Assembly (NCBI GenBank): GCA_022511045.1
Contig: JAFLSF010000008.1
Coordinates: 1,607 to 55,935, forward strand
Length of the DNA: 54,329 nucleotides
Origin: Prevotella sp.
GTDB taxonomy: Bacteria; Bacteroidota; Bacteroidia; Bacteroidales; Bacteroidaceae
Direction: 5' to 3'
Positions within the stretch are counted from its first letter, which is position 1. Every line of letters starts with the position of its first letter. The position numbers were made by a program, and so were the translations under genes. The notes under the pieces were generated by a model, which saw nothing but the letters and a program-made list of their open reading frames with translations, did no database searches and was not told the origin of the DNA. This document shows, piece after piece, positions 34,228 to 42,308 of this stretch.

Positions 34228-35734
34228 GTTTCTTTTCCAACTTCAGCCGTTCTTTTTCTATTTGTATTGCAAGCAGCTCTTTTTCGTATTCATTCCACTC
34301 GTTTTCTATCCAAGGTAGTACATAAACAATACTCAATCCGCCGTAAAAAATTAGACAATTGGGGAATTGCATTAGAACTTGGTTCCCGTAACCACCTAAT
34401 TGCTGCGATACAAAGGCACAACAAAACCCAGCTCCTATGCCTCGCAAGGATGGGCTCTTAATGCGAAAGAATACAATGCAACAAGCACCTATTAGCATAA
34501 CTGCTGTACAAATAAGGAAGATTGTGATACCGATAACTCCTGTATGAATCCAAATGAATACATACTCAGAGTCGGGTGGTACGGTAGCCATAAAAGTATA
34601 TTTGTTATTAGCAGGAGCATTTTGATATCCAATATGCATACCAATTCCCCAAGGTGCTTCTGCCATATACTTTTTCATAGCTTCCTGATTGATCGAACGA
34701 GTGTTAGCCGATGCGTCATCTTTATTAAAGGCTGAGCGCATACGTCTAATTTGCTGATTGCTATTACCTATAGTAGTAAATGCCAGAAAGAAAAAAGCCA
34801 AACCAAAGAAAATTGTAAATGGAATTGCAATTTTAAAGGATTTGGAAAGGAAAATATATGTAAAAAATCCTGCTATCATACAGGCGATGGCTGTACGTGT
34901 TCCAGATGGGAACATAGCCCAGATACAAATAATACCTGTAATAAGGAAGAATATCTTGTGTTTTTTTACTTTACTATTGATACCAAAGATGATGAAAGCT
35001 ACAGCTGTAGACGCAATACCAATACCAAAGTTAGCAGCATCACTATATATGGAAAAATATCGAGTAAGTGTTCCTGCCTGTAGGATATGGGTAGAGCGGC
35101 CACGAGTTTGAAGCCATGCATTTTCTGCAGCAGTAAAGCCTAAATGTTGTTGTTTCCATACCCAAAAAGCAGCGAAAAGTGCTAAAGCTCCCCAAACATA
35201 TAGATAATTAACAAGAACTTTGGGATTTGTAATATATAATATATATACAATAAAAGCATATAATAGCTGGAATGCCATCATACGGGCGGCTGTATACCAA
35301 CTGCCAATATCAATACCGATGCCACATGTATCGTTAAGGACTTCCAAGGTGCAGTATGCACACCATATGAATAATGCTACTAACATGGCATTGGCTGCTC
35401 TATGGAACTTTGCTTCTTTTACATCAAGTATAGCCAATGCAATGAGAATAATTTCCAGTAGCTCATTATACATAGACATGGGAATTCCGTTAGGTAGACT
35501 AACATTGTGCCACTGGATTATATAATTGATACCCATTAGTGCCCAAAATACATATAGCCGATGTTCGAAAGAGCTGACGGCCAACATGGCTATAATGGGT
35601 AATAAGCAGACTACAGCAAATGCAGAAAATCCAGCAACATTGAACTGGTAAAGTGCTAGCAAAAATAGGAGAAAGAGTAATATTACTCTTCCTCCGTGAT
35701 CCCTAGCGTATGTTTTGAACGCAGTGCTTACCAT
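34211..35734 (-). CDS. O-antigen ligase/polymerase-family membrane protein
   Basis: A 507-residue inner membrane protein with about eleven helices and one larger periplasmic loop (about residues 325-385, with MHIGYQNAPANNKYTFMATVPPDSE-type residues). This architecture matches the Wzy_C/WaaL superfamily, which either polymerises repeat units or ligates polymer to a carrier. It starts with the ATG overlapping the Wzz gene stop (TAATG). The C-terminal tail is long and charged (KELLAIQIEKERLKLEKK), probably cytoplasmic. In locus B no other polymerase is present, so a polymerase role is likely; ligation cannot be excluded. Confidence 0.83.
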   Translation of the reverse strand: MVSTAFKTYARDHGGRVILLFLLFLLALYQFNVAGFSAFAVVCLLPIIAMLAVSSFEHRLYVFWALMGINYIIQWHNVSLPNGIPMSMYNELLEIILIALAILDVKEAKFHRAANAMLVALFIWCAYCTLEVLNDTCGIGIDIGSWYTAARMMAFQLLYAFIVYILYITNPKVLVNYLYVWGALALFAAFWVWKQQHLGFTAAENAWLQTRGRSTHILQAGTLTRYFSIYSDAANFGIGIASTAVAFIIFGINSKVKKHKIFFLITGIICIWAMFPSGTRTAIACMIAGFFTYIFLSKSFKIAIPFTIFFGLAFFFLAFTTIGNSNQQIRRMRSAFNKDDASANTRSINQEAMKKYMAEAPWGIGMHIGYQNAPANNKYTFMATVPPDSEYVFIWIHTGVIGITIFLICTAVMLIGACCIVFFRIKSPSLRGIGAGFCCAFVSQQLGGYGNQVLMQFPNCLIFYGGLSIVYVLPWIENEWNEYEKELLAIQIEKERLKLEKKRASRV

Positions 35735-37917
35735 TACTTTGCGTGTTCGTTCTCTGTTGCTGTCAAACCTAACTGTGACATTCGATAAACAAAGTTACTG
35801 AACTTCGTATAAGGAGGTAATTGGCCAACAAATTCTTCAACAGCATAACGGCTTGCTTCAGTGAGATACATATAAAGAGAGTTTTTATGCTCCTCGTCAA
35901 GCATAGCTTGTACTTCCTTGAGTGCTTTCTGGTCAACGTCTTTCCATGTGCGATTAGCACGTGTAATCATAAGGTTGATGGTTCCCATATTTAATAAAGC
36001 AGGGGAAATAGAGTTGTCATTTAAATTAGGATATTCAATGATAGCTATTTCATCAGGAAGTATGTCTGGACATAAATCTTTAATATCCTTTGCCAAAATA
36101 AATCTGCTATCTTCTGCCAGGAAATCTTCATCATAGGTCAAACGACGTACTTGCAAACCAAGAGAAATCCAATAATTCTCTAACTCCTGAGCCAAAAAAC
36201 TCTTACCATTACCCGAATCGGTGGAAATAAGGTTAAGTACATTCTGCTGTCCTTCTTGAAAATGAGGGAGAAGCGCCTTACTCAACTGTTTCATAGACAT
36301 ATCAGCAATTGTCTTGTTGAAACGACGATAACGTAGATTGCTCTCTTTGGGGAAACAGCCCAATACAGGTATCTTGGTGATGCGCTCTGAACGCATACGA
36401 TCCCGAAGTGTACGATCAAGCATCTCAATGAGTAAGAAGTAAAGTGCTGTGAGCGCAAAAGCCAACATAAATGCTCCTAAAAGTATCATTATACGATTAG
36501 TTGGCTGAGCATTCAAAGGGAACATTGGCGGGTTAAGCACGCGGAGAGTTGCCGTTGACATCTGAAGGTTCTTTTGACGCAAACGAGCTGCATTCAAAGC
36601 TTTCAGCATTTCAATATAATTTGCCTCAATGAAAGCAATATGACGATCCTTACGATCAAGGGTGGCACCAATAGGCGCATAATAGAAATATTGTCTGTCA
36701 AGATTGTCTTTCATTATGTTGGTGGCACTCTCTTCGGCTTTGGTTTTTTCCAAAAGAAGCAATTGTTCTAACCATTTTTGTAACAACTCATGTGCTTTGA
36801 CGCCAGTATCAGTACTATAGATAGATGCTTCAATATCCTTAGTTAATTGGGTTACACGTCCTGTTGCAGTCTGTAGGTCGCGCTGAGCCTTAGCCAATTC
36901 TTCTTGAGATTCATTGTTGTTGCCACCACCCTCACTACTCATTAGACGGAGGTTTGAGATGCGGGATTGAATACGAGATATGTCGCGCACTTGACTTGTG
37001 AACTCCTGATTGGAGCGAATGAGTTGGGCACGATTACCTAACTGGCGTTCCAAATAGTCGAGTAGTGCTTTAGATGAAGTACGATTCAACAGCTGGTCAT
37101 TACGGAAATTCTGCTGTTGAGCCTCCAAAATCGTTAATTGTTTAGTCTGCTCTCCGTAATTGATGATACGTTTAGAGATGTTATAACGGATGAGATCATC
37201 CTCGGCATTGGTCAATATACGCCATAGACGATGTACCTCACGTTCGAAGAATTTAATTACGTTGCCTGTCTCACCAAAACGGATTTGTTGATATTGGCGG
37301 GCAAATACATCATTGAGAATATCCAGCGTATTATAAACAACACCAGCATCGTTACCAGAATAAGCAATGTCAATAATATCACTCTGCGGGAGTTGCAGAA
37401 CTTTTAGTCGGCTGGTAATATTATTGATGCCGAAATAAGGGTGGTAATTTAAGATACTAAATAAAAAATTATCCTGTGAAGGCTTTTCATAAGCCTTTAG
37501 GTTTGAATAAGTTGCTGATTCGCTGTTACGGTTAATAAGGGCCTTGACCTCGGGAGGTACAATAGCGTTTAGTTGGCGATAGTGTTCTGCAGAAATATAA
37601 TTATTGTTCTTATTTGGATTGCCATACATCATACAGCGTGCGAACAAACGAAGAGACACTTCATGGATAGTGTTGTCTGTAGTGATAATTAACATAAGGT
37701 TGGCAATATTAGTTTGAGCGTTGCCACCTACAGAACCGTTACCTCCTTCTAAATTGTATCCCGTTATCATACCTGTGTAGATGGTTGTGTTGGCATCATA
37801 GATACGTTCCATGTTGCGAGTCAAAAACCAAGCTACAATAAGTGCTATCAGAGGTAAAGTAACTAAATACCAACGTATCTTATAAAGGAAACGGACAAAA
37901 TATCTGAACAAATCCAT
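35734..37917 (-). CDS. Wzz/GumC-type co-polymerase with a degenerate C-terminal kinase domain
   Basis: A 727-residue protein. N-terminal Wzz domain: first helix YLVTLPLIALIVAWFL, signature YDANTTIYTGM, long coiled-coil periplasmic helices (about 230-420), second helix PTNRIMILLGAFMLAFALTALYF. The C-terminal part (from about 545) resembles a BY-kinase/ParA-type nucleotide-binding domain. A P-loop-like STDSGNGKS remains, but the Walker A' region reads LTYDED and the Walker B region IIEYPNL in place of the usual Asp-rich motif, and the C-terminal Tyr cluster is missing. It probably has lost kinase activity and acts as a co-polymerase scaffold. It lies 28 bp after the TolC-family gene. Confidence 0.85.
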   Translation of the reverse strand: MDLFRYFVRFLYKIRWYLVTLPLIALIVAWFLTRNMERIYDANTTIYTGMITGYNLEGGNGSVGGNAQTNIANLMLIITTDNTIHEVSLRLFARCMMYGNPNKNNNYISAEHYRQLNAIVPPEVKALINRNSESATYSNLKAYEKPSQDNFLFSILNYHPYFGINNITSRLKVLQLPQSDIIDIAYSGNDAGVVYNTLDILNDVFARQYQQIRFGETGNVIKFFEREVHRLWRILTNAEDDLIRYNISKRIINYGEQTKQLTILEAQQQNFRNDQLLNRTSSKALLDYLERQLGNRAQLIRSNQEFTSQVRDISRIQSRISNLRLMSSEGGGNNNESQEELAKAQRDLQTATGRVTQLTKDIEASIYSTDTGVKAHELLQKWLEQLLLLEKTKAEESATNIMKDNLDRQYFYYAPIGATLDRKDRHIAFIEANYIEMLKALNAARLRQKNLQMSTATLRVLNPPMFPLNAQPTNRIMILLGAFMLAFALTALYFLLIEMLDRTLRDRMRSERITKIPVLGCFPKESNLRYRRFNKTIADMSMKQLSKALLPHFQEGQQNVLNLISTDSGNGKSFLAQELENYWISLGLQVRRLTYDEDFLAEDSRFILAKDIKDLCPDILPDEIAIIEYPNLNDNSISPALLNMGTINLMITRANRTWKDVDQKALKEVQAMLDEEHKNSLYMYLTEASRYAVEEFVGQLPPYTKFSNFVYRMSQLGLTATENEHAK

Positions 37918-37945
37918 AGTAGCTTATTTTATGTTATAAAGATTA

Positions 37946-38887
37946 TTATTGTTGTGACTTAGCCCTTTTAGAGGCCCTTCTATCGGCCTGTTCTAATTTA
38001 CGGTATTTCTTCTCGTCTTCGGAAGCTGCTTTTCTAATGCTTTTGGCAACAGCCTTGTTTTCTTTCCGAATCTGTTTTTCTGTCATCTCCTCATCATCCA
38101 GTGTAATATCTGTCGTGGTATTGGTGAGGATTGGAGTATGTGTAAGAATCTCCAGCGTGATAATATCGGTAGTAATAGAGGTCTGTAAAGCTTGATATTG
38201 AGATACGACATCAATCTCATGGAGTTTAGTCCATGCAAAGTCTTCAATGCTCATGTTACCTTGATGGAAATCTTCTTGATTTAAGGCACCCGCTCCTTGG
38301 TATGCAGCAGCGGCTTCACCAGAGGTTTTTAAAGCAACCAAATTGTTAGTAATTCTAATATATAGGGTAGCGATCTCTAGTTTCAATTCGTCAAAAGCCC
38401 TGTCCTTTTCAATACGCGCCTTTTCTGCCTCCAGTTTCTTACGATGTACGGCTGCTCTGAGATCCAAGATGTCTTCTAAAGGAACACTGACGTTGACACC
38501 AACATTCCAATAGCTTTGTTCTGAACCCTGAAATTGGTAGATAGTTGTATAACTCTGAGTGGAGTTGTTATTACCCCACATATCAGTCTTTCCGTAGCTA
38601 TAGCTAGCATGTCCATAAACATAAGAGAAGATGTGCCGTTTTTGCTTAGAAACTTCTGCCTGCGCAATCTCTTGAGCCTTGGCCATTGAGAGTATTCGAG
38701 GATTCTGCTTTGCATTCTCATAAAGAACACCAAGTGGCGGAAGGTGGAATGATGAAAAATTGATAGTTTTGTTCTCGCTTGAATCAAAGAATCCAGCACT
38801 GATACCGCTATTGTTGTACTGGGCATGACTCACTAATGCCGTTGTAACAAAGGCGGTGGTAAGGAGGATATGTTTTAAACTCTTCAT
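37946..38887 (-). CDS. Short TolC-family outer membrane protein
   Basis: The track starts at 38899; the ATG at 38887 (MKSLKHILLTTAF) is a better signal peptide start, cleaving near VSHAQ. The 313-residue protein shows TolC-like features: LYENAKQNPRILSMAKAQEIAQAEV, YSYGKTDMWG strands, and WNVGVNVSVPLEDILDLRAAV followed by a coiled-coil stretch. Usual TolC proteins are about 430-480 residues with two internal repeats; here about one and a half are present and the C-terminal 60 residues are highly charged (RKENKAVAKSIRKAASEDEK). In a locus without an SLBB protein it may provide the outer membrane exit; this is inference. Confidence 0.75.
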   Translation of the reverse strand: MKSLKHILLTTAFVTTALVSHAQYNNSGISAGFFDSSENKTINFSSFHLPPLGVLYENAKQNPRILSMAKAQEIAQAEVSKQKRHIFSYVYGHASYSYGKTDMWGNNNSTQSYTTIYQFQGSEQSYWNVGVNVSVPLEDILDLRAAVHRKKLEAEKARIEKDRAFDELKLEIATLYIRITNNLVALKTSGEAAAAYQGAGALNQEDFHQGNMSIEDFAWTKLHEIDVVSQYQALQTSITTDIITLEILTHTPILTNTTTDITLDDEEMTEKQIRKENKAVAKSIRKAASEDEKKYRKLEQADRRASKRAKSQQ

Positions 38888-38912
38888 TAGTATGGACAAG
38901 TTTAATAAGGGT

Positions 38913-40121
38913 TTATACGTTTTCTTTTTGGATAAAAGCTGTTAAAGTACGGAATATAATCTTCATATCAAGCATGAAATTATAGGTCTGCCCGTAGGTG
39001 ATGTCCAATTGCTTACGCTCTTCGGCAGACATATTGCCACCTTTTCCACGTTCTTCGACCTGCCAAAGTCCTGTCAGTCCAGCAGGGGCAATAAATCTGT
39101 CAATATGGGCATCAACTGTAAGTTTCTCTGCTTCGTAAAGTGGTAGTGGGCGATTGCCGACAACGGACATCTCTCCCTTGAGAATGTTAAATAACTGTGG
39201 CAGTTCGTCAATACTATATTTGCGGATGAAGCGACCAACTTTTGTGACGCGCGGGTCATTTTCAATTTTGACGAAAGCATTGTTGACATCATCTTCTTTC
39301 TTCTTGCTGAAATCACTCTCTGCCACAACAAAGTCATCGCCAACCAGCATACTCTCCTCGTCACTAAACATCATTTCAGACTCCATGCCCATGCTCATCA
39401 TATCCATTTCAGCTTGTTCGCCTAAAGGAGCAATGATAGTAGTCTTTGCCTCGTCTACCATTTCTTGATGGTCAGCATACTGATTATGGTCTTTGCTCAG
39501 CTCTTTTAGTCTTTGCTCAGCATCCACATACATACTGCGGAATTTTAGAAAATCGAAAACTGTATAGTTTGTTCCCACACGTTTCGACTTGAAAATGATA
39601 GGACCTCTACTTTCCAGACGGATAGCGATAGCAGTTAAAATGAATATAGGGGACAATAGAACGATAGCGATGCAAGAAAACAGAATGTCAAACAACCGTT
39701 TCCATACGGGAATCTTGAACTTCAATATTCCGTATCTTGGAGCCTTGTCATCGAATAGGATATTCTCGCGGTCAGAGATGAATTGTATCTTCTTGTTGAA
39801 ATCTGTAATGGTAGCTCCTGCAATGATGGTGTCGTTGATGCCGCATTTGGTGTAGATGTCCCTTTCTTCAGGAGGCATCGTTTCGGTAATAAGTACAATG
39901 TATACATTGCGGCATTTCTTGCGCAGATAGGTGATTGCCGTAATGTCTTCATTCCGAACACTACGCTCATAAAACACCAAAAAATGTTCATTGGCAACAT
40001 GTTGAGTACATATCTGGGCGGCATCCTTGTAGGCATTGGTCATACGCACCAACTGTCCTGGAATGTATTTTAGACGTTCCTGTGTTTTTGGGTTGTCGCC
40101 TAAGTATACTACACCTATCAT
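38913..40121 (-). CDS. Initiating sugar transferase with receiver-like N-terminus and acidic/Met-rich insert
   Basis: A 402-residue protein. Residues 1-125 look like a response-regulator receiver fold without the phospho-accepting Asp (FLVFYERSVRNEDI at the expected place). Residues about 140-400 form a bacterial sugar transferase domain: KRLFDILFSCIAIVLLSPIFIL helix, FDFLKFRSMYVDAE, SIDELPQLFNILKG with the catalytic Asp-Glu, GNRPLPLYEAE and GLTGLWQVEERG. Between FRSM and the SIDELPQ motif lies an insert of about 70 residues rich in Met, Asp, Glu and Ser (EMDMMSMGMESEMM). It starts the locus B repeat unit on undecaprenyl phosphate. The receiver gene lies 37 bp upstream in the same operon. The receiver-like assignment is by fold pattern and needs a structure check. 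Confidence 0.82.
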   Translation of the reverse strand: MIGVVYLGDNPKTQERLKYIPGQLVRMTNAYKDAAQICTQHVANEHFLVFYERSVRNEDITAITYLRKKCRNVYIVLITETMPPEERDIYTKCGINDTIIAGATITDFNKKIQFISDRENILFDDKAPRYGILKFKIPVWKRLFDILFSCIAIVLLSPIFILTAIAIRLESRGPIIFKSKRVGTNYTVFDFLKFRSMYVDAEQRLKELSKDHNQYADHQEMVDEAKTTIIAPLGEQAEMDMMSMGMESEMMFSDEESMLVGDDFVVAESDFSKKKEDDVNNAFVKIENDPRVTKVGRFIRKYSIDELPQLFNILKGEMSVVGNRPLPLYEAEKLTVDAHIDRFIAPAGLTGLWQVEERGKGGNMSAEERKQLDITYGQTYNFMLDMKIIFRTLTAFIQKENV

Positions 40122-40158
40122 ATATTATATAATAATGTATACAACTTCTTTCCTTTTT

Positions 40159-40530
40159 CTATTCGTTAGGAAGGATCTTCTTGACACGAATCTTCAGCTC
40201 CATAGGATTAAACGGCTTTACAATATAGTCTACTGCACCAACCTCCAACAGACGGATGCGCTCGCTGGTAGAGTCCTCGCTTGACAGCATGATAACGGGA
40301 ATATGGCGGAACAACTCATTCTGCTTAATCCACTCCAAAAAATCGTCGCCACGCATCCCCGGCATACGAATATCAGAGATAATGAGGTCGGGAGTGTTGC
40401 CTGCTTGTAACCACTTTACACCCTGTAGTCCATCTGGCAGCCACTGGACGTCATAATCACTCATCAAATAGATAGAGAGCACTTTTGCGATGGTCTCTTT
40501 GTCGTCAAGAATTAGTATTTTCTTCTTCAT
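40159..40530 (-). CDS. Single-domain (CheY-like) response regulator
   Basis: A 123-residue receiver domain with no output domain. The track starts at 40551, but the ATG at 40530 (MKKKILILDDKE) is the natural start. Acid pocket Asp9/Asp10, phospho-accepting Asp53 in IISDIRMPG, Ser83/Ser84 in MLSSED and Lys105 in IVKPF are all present, so it should be phosphorylated by a histidine kinase; no kinase gene is in the window. It is the first gene of the locus B operon, followed by a transferase with a receiver-like domain. Regulation by protein contact is plausible because no DNA-binding domain is present. Confidence 0.88.
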   Translation of the reverse strand: MKKKILILDDKETIAKVLSIYLMSDYDVQWLPDGLQGVKWLQAGNTPDLIISDIRMPGMRGDDFLEWIKQNELFRHIPVIMLSSEDSTSERIRLLEVGAVDYIVKPFNPMELKIRVKKILPNE

Positions 40531-40607
40531 ATATGAATAAAATCTTAACAAATATTTGCCTTTTGTTGCACAAGGTTGTTGTGAACGTCCTTGTATTCTT
40601 TGCGATG

Positions 40608-40641
40608 CAAAGGTAAAAAAATATTTTTAATTGTAGTCAAA
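40608..40641 (-). promoter_or_regulatory. Probable promoter of the locus B exopolysaccharide operon
   Basis: On the minus strand: TTTG, a 22-bp spacer and TACCTTTG, about 78 bp upstream of the response regulator ATG. Both boxes are perfect, but the spacer is 2-3 bp longer than usual. Confidence 0.6.
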
Positions 40642-40675
40642 TAATAATAAAAAAATGCTGAAAAACTCTAAAAAA

Positions 40676-40707
40676 GTTGCAAATAAGAAAGAAAAGGAGG
40701 AAATTTG
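40676..40707 (+). promoter_or_regulatory. Possible promoter for xylB-xylA
   Basis: GTTG, a 20-bp spacer and GAAATTTG; each box differs from the consensus at one position. It lies 43 bp before the xylB ATG. Confidence 0.4.
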
Positions 40708-40750
40708 TAGAGTAAAAGAATAAAGCAATATTGTTTAATGAATAACAAAT

Positions 40751-42268
40751 ATGGCAAATAAATATCTTTTAGGCCTTGATATTGGTAGTTCATCTGTCAA
40801 GGCATCATTGGTCAATGTCGACAGTGGGAAGTGTGTCGCATCCGCTTTTTATCCAGAAAAAGAAGCCCCTATTATGGCTCTTAAGGCTGGATGGGCTGAA
40901 CAGAATCCGCAGATGTGGTGGGATAATACTAAATTAGCAGTGAAGAAGGTGATGACAGATGCTCAGGTAATCTCGGAAGATGTGGTTGCTGTGGGCATTT
41001 CGTATCAGATGCACGGCTTAGTTTGCATCGATAAAAAATTGCAAGTCTTACGTCCAGCTATTATCTGGTGCGATTCTCGAGCTGTTTCTTATGGAGAAAG
41101 AGCATTTAGAGATTTAGGAGAAGGATGTTGTTTGAAACATCTACTGAATTCCCCGGGAAATTTTACCGCAGCTAAATTAGCTTGGGTAAAAGAAAACGAA
41201 CCAGATATTTATCATAAGATATATAGAATCATGCTCCCAGGCGACTATATCGCCATGCGCCTTTCTGGCCAAGTCAATACAACAGTCAGTGGCCTCAGTG
41301 AGGGAATGTTTTGGGACTTTAAAAAGAACCGATTGGCTCAGTTTCTACTGGATTATTACGGATTTGACACCTCGTTGATTCCCGATATTGTTCCGACTTT
41401 TGGCCATCAAAGTGAAGTCAGTGCAGAAGCCGCCGTAGAGTTGGGGTTAAAGGCTAATACGCCAATTACCTATCGAGCTGGTGATCAACCCAATAATGCT
41501 TTGTCTTTGAATGTGATGAATCCAGGAGAAATCGCTGCTACAGCAGGAACAAGCGGAGTGGTATATGGCGTATCAGACGAAATCAATTACGATCCCAAGA
41601 GCCGTGTCAATACCTTTGCCCATGTCAATCATTTAATGAAAAGTAAAGGGAAAGAGGCGAAGGATGATACTCGACTCGGGATACTGCTCTGTATCAACGG
41701 TACTGGAATTCTTAATTCGTGGATTCACCAGCATATAACCCCCCAAGTGAATTATGACGAAATGAACGTCATGGCCTCTCTGGTTCCTATTGGCAGTGAG
41801 GGCCTTTCCGTTCTTCCGTTTGGTAATGGCGCTGAGCGTGTGTTGCAAAATCGCGAGGTAGGTTGCTCTATACACGGGCTGAATTTCAATAAACATACTG
41901 AGGCTCACCTGATTCGTGCCGCTCAAGAGGGTATTGTATTCTCGTTCTGTTATGGTATGGAAATTATGCAACAGATGGGAATGGATATTAAGAAGATTCA
42001 TGCTGGCCGTGCTAACATGTTCAAATCACCATTATTCCGCGACACTCTCGCTTCGGTTAGTGGTGCCGTTATTGATGTTTATAAAACGGATGGTGCCGAT
42101 GGTGCTGCAAAGGGAGCCGGTATGGGTGTTGGCATATATAAAGATAGCCACGAGGCCTTTGCTTCTTTGGAGAATTTCGCTCATATTGAGCCAGATGTTG
42201 TCCAGCAGGCTGAATATCAGTCGGCCTATGGACGATGGAAAGAGACTTTGGAACATGCAATCAAGTAA
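40751..42268 (+). CDS. xylB: Xylulokinase
   Basis: A 505-residue FGGY-family kinase phosphorylating D-xylulose to xylulose-5-phosphate for the pentose phosphate pathway. Motifs: YLLGLDIGSSSVKASLV (ATPase phosphate-1), WAEQNPQMWW, SYQMHGLVC, IWCDSRA, and AATAGTSGVVYGV plus the late GCAAKGAGMG-like region (DGAAKGAGMGVGIY). The xylose isomerase gene follows 40 bp downstream, which decides substrate among FGGY kinases. No xylose transporter or regulator gene is adjacent. Length and domain order match bacterial xylulokinases. Confidence 0.92.
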   Translation: MANKYLLGLDIGSSSVKASLVNVDSGKCVASAFYPEKEAPIMALKAGWAEQNPQMWWDNTKLAVKKVMTDAQVISEDVVAVGISYQMHGLVCIDKKLQVLRPAIIWCDSRAVSYGERAFRDLGEGCCLKHLLNSPGNFTAAKLAWVKENEPDIYHKIYRIMLPGDYIAMRLSGQVNTTVSGLSEGMFWDFKKNRLAQFLLDYYGFDTSLIPDIVPTFGHQSEVSAEAAVELGLKANTPITYRAGDQPNNALSLNVMNPGEIAATAGTSGVVYGVSDEINYDPKSRVNTFAHVNHLMKSKGKEAKDDTRLGILLCINGTGILNSWIHQHITPQVNYDEMNVMASLVPIGSEGLSVLPFGNGAERVLQNREVGCSIHGLNFNKHTEAHLIRAAQEGIVFSFCYGMEIMQQMGMDIKKIHAGRANMFKSPLFRDTLASVSGAVIDVYKTDGADGAAKGAGMGVGIYKDSHEAFASLENFAHIEPDVVQQAEYQSAYGRWKETLEHAIK

Positions 42269-42308
42269 AAAAGTTAATAAATAATTTACAAACTAAATAA
42301 CATACAAA

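Noticed and set aside
34751-35111. 110- and 117-aa plus-strand ORFs inside the ligase/polymerase gene
   Set aside because: Reverse frames of a hydrophobic membrane protein; no independent evidence.
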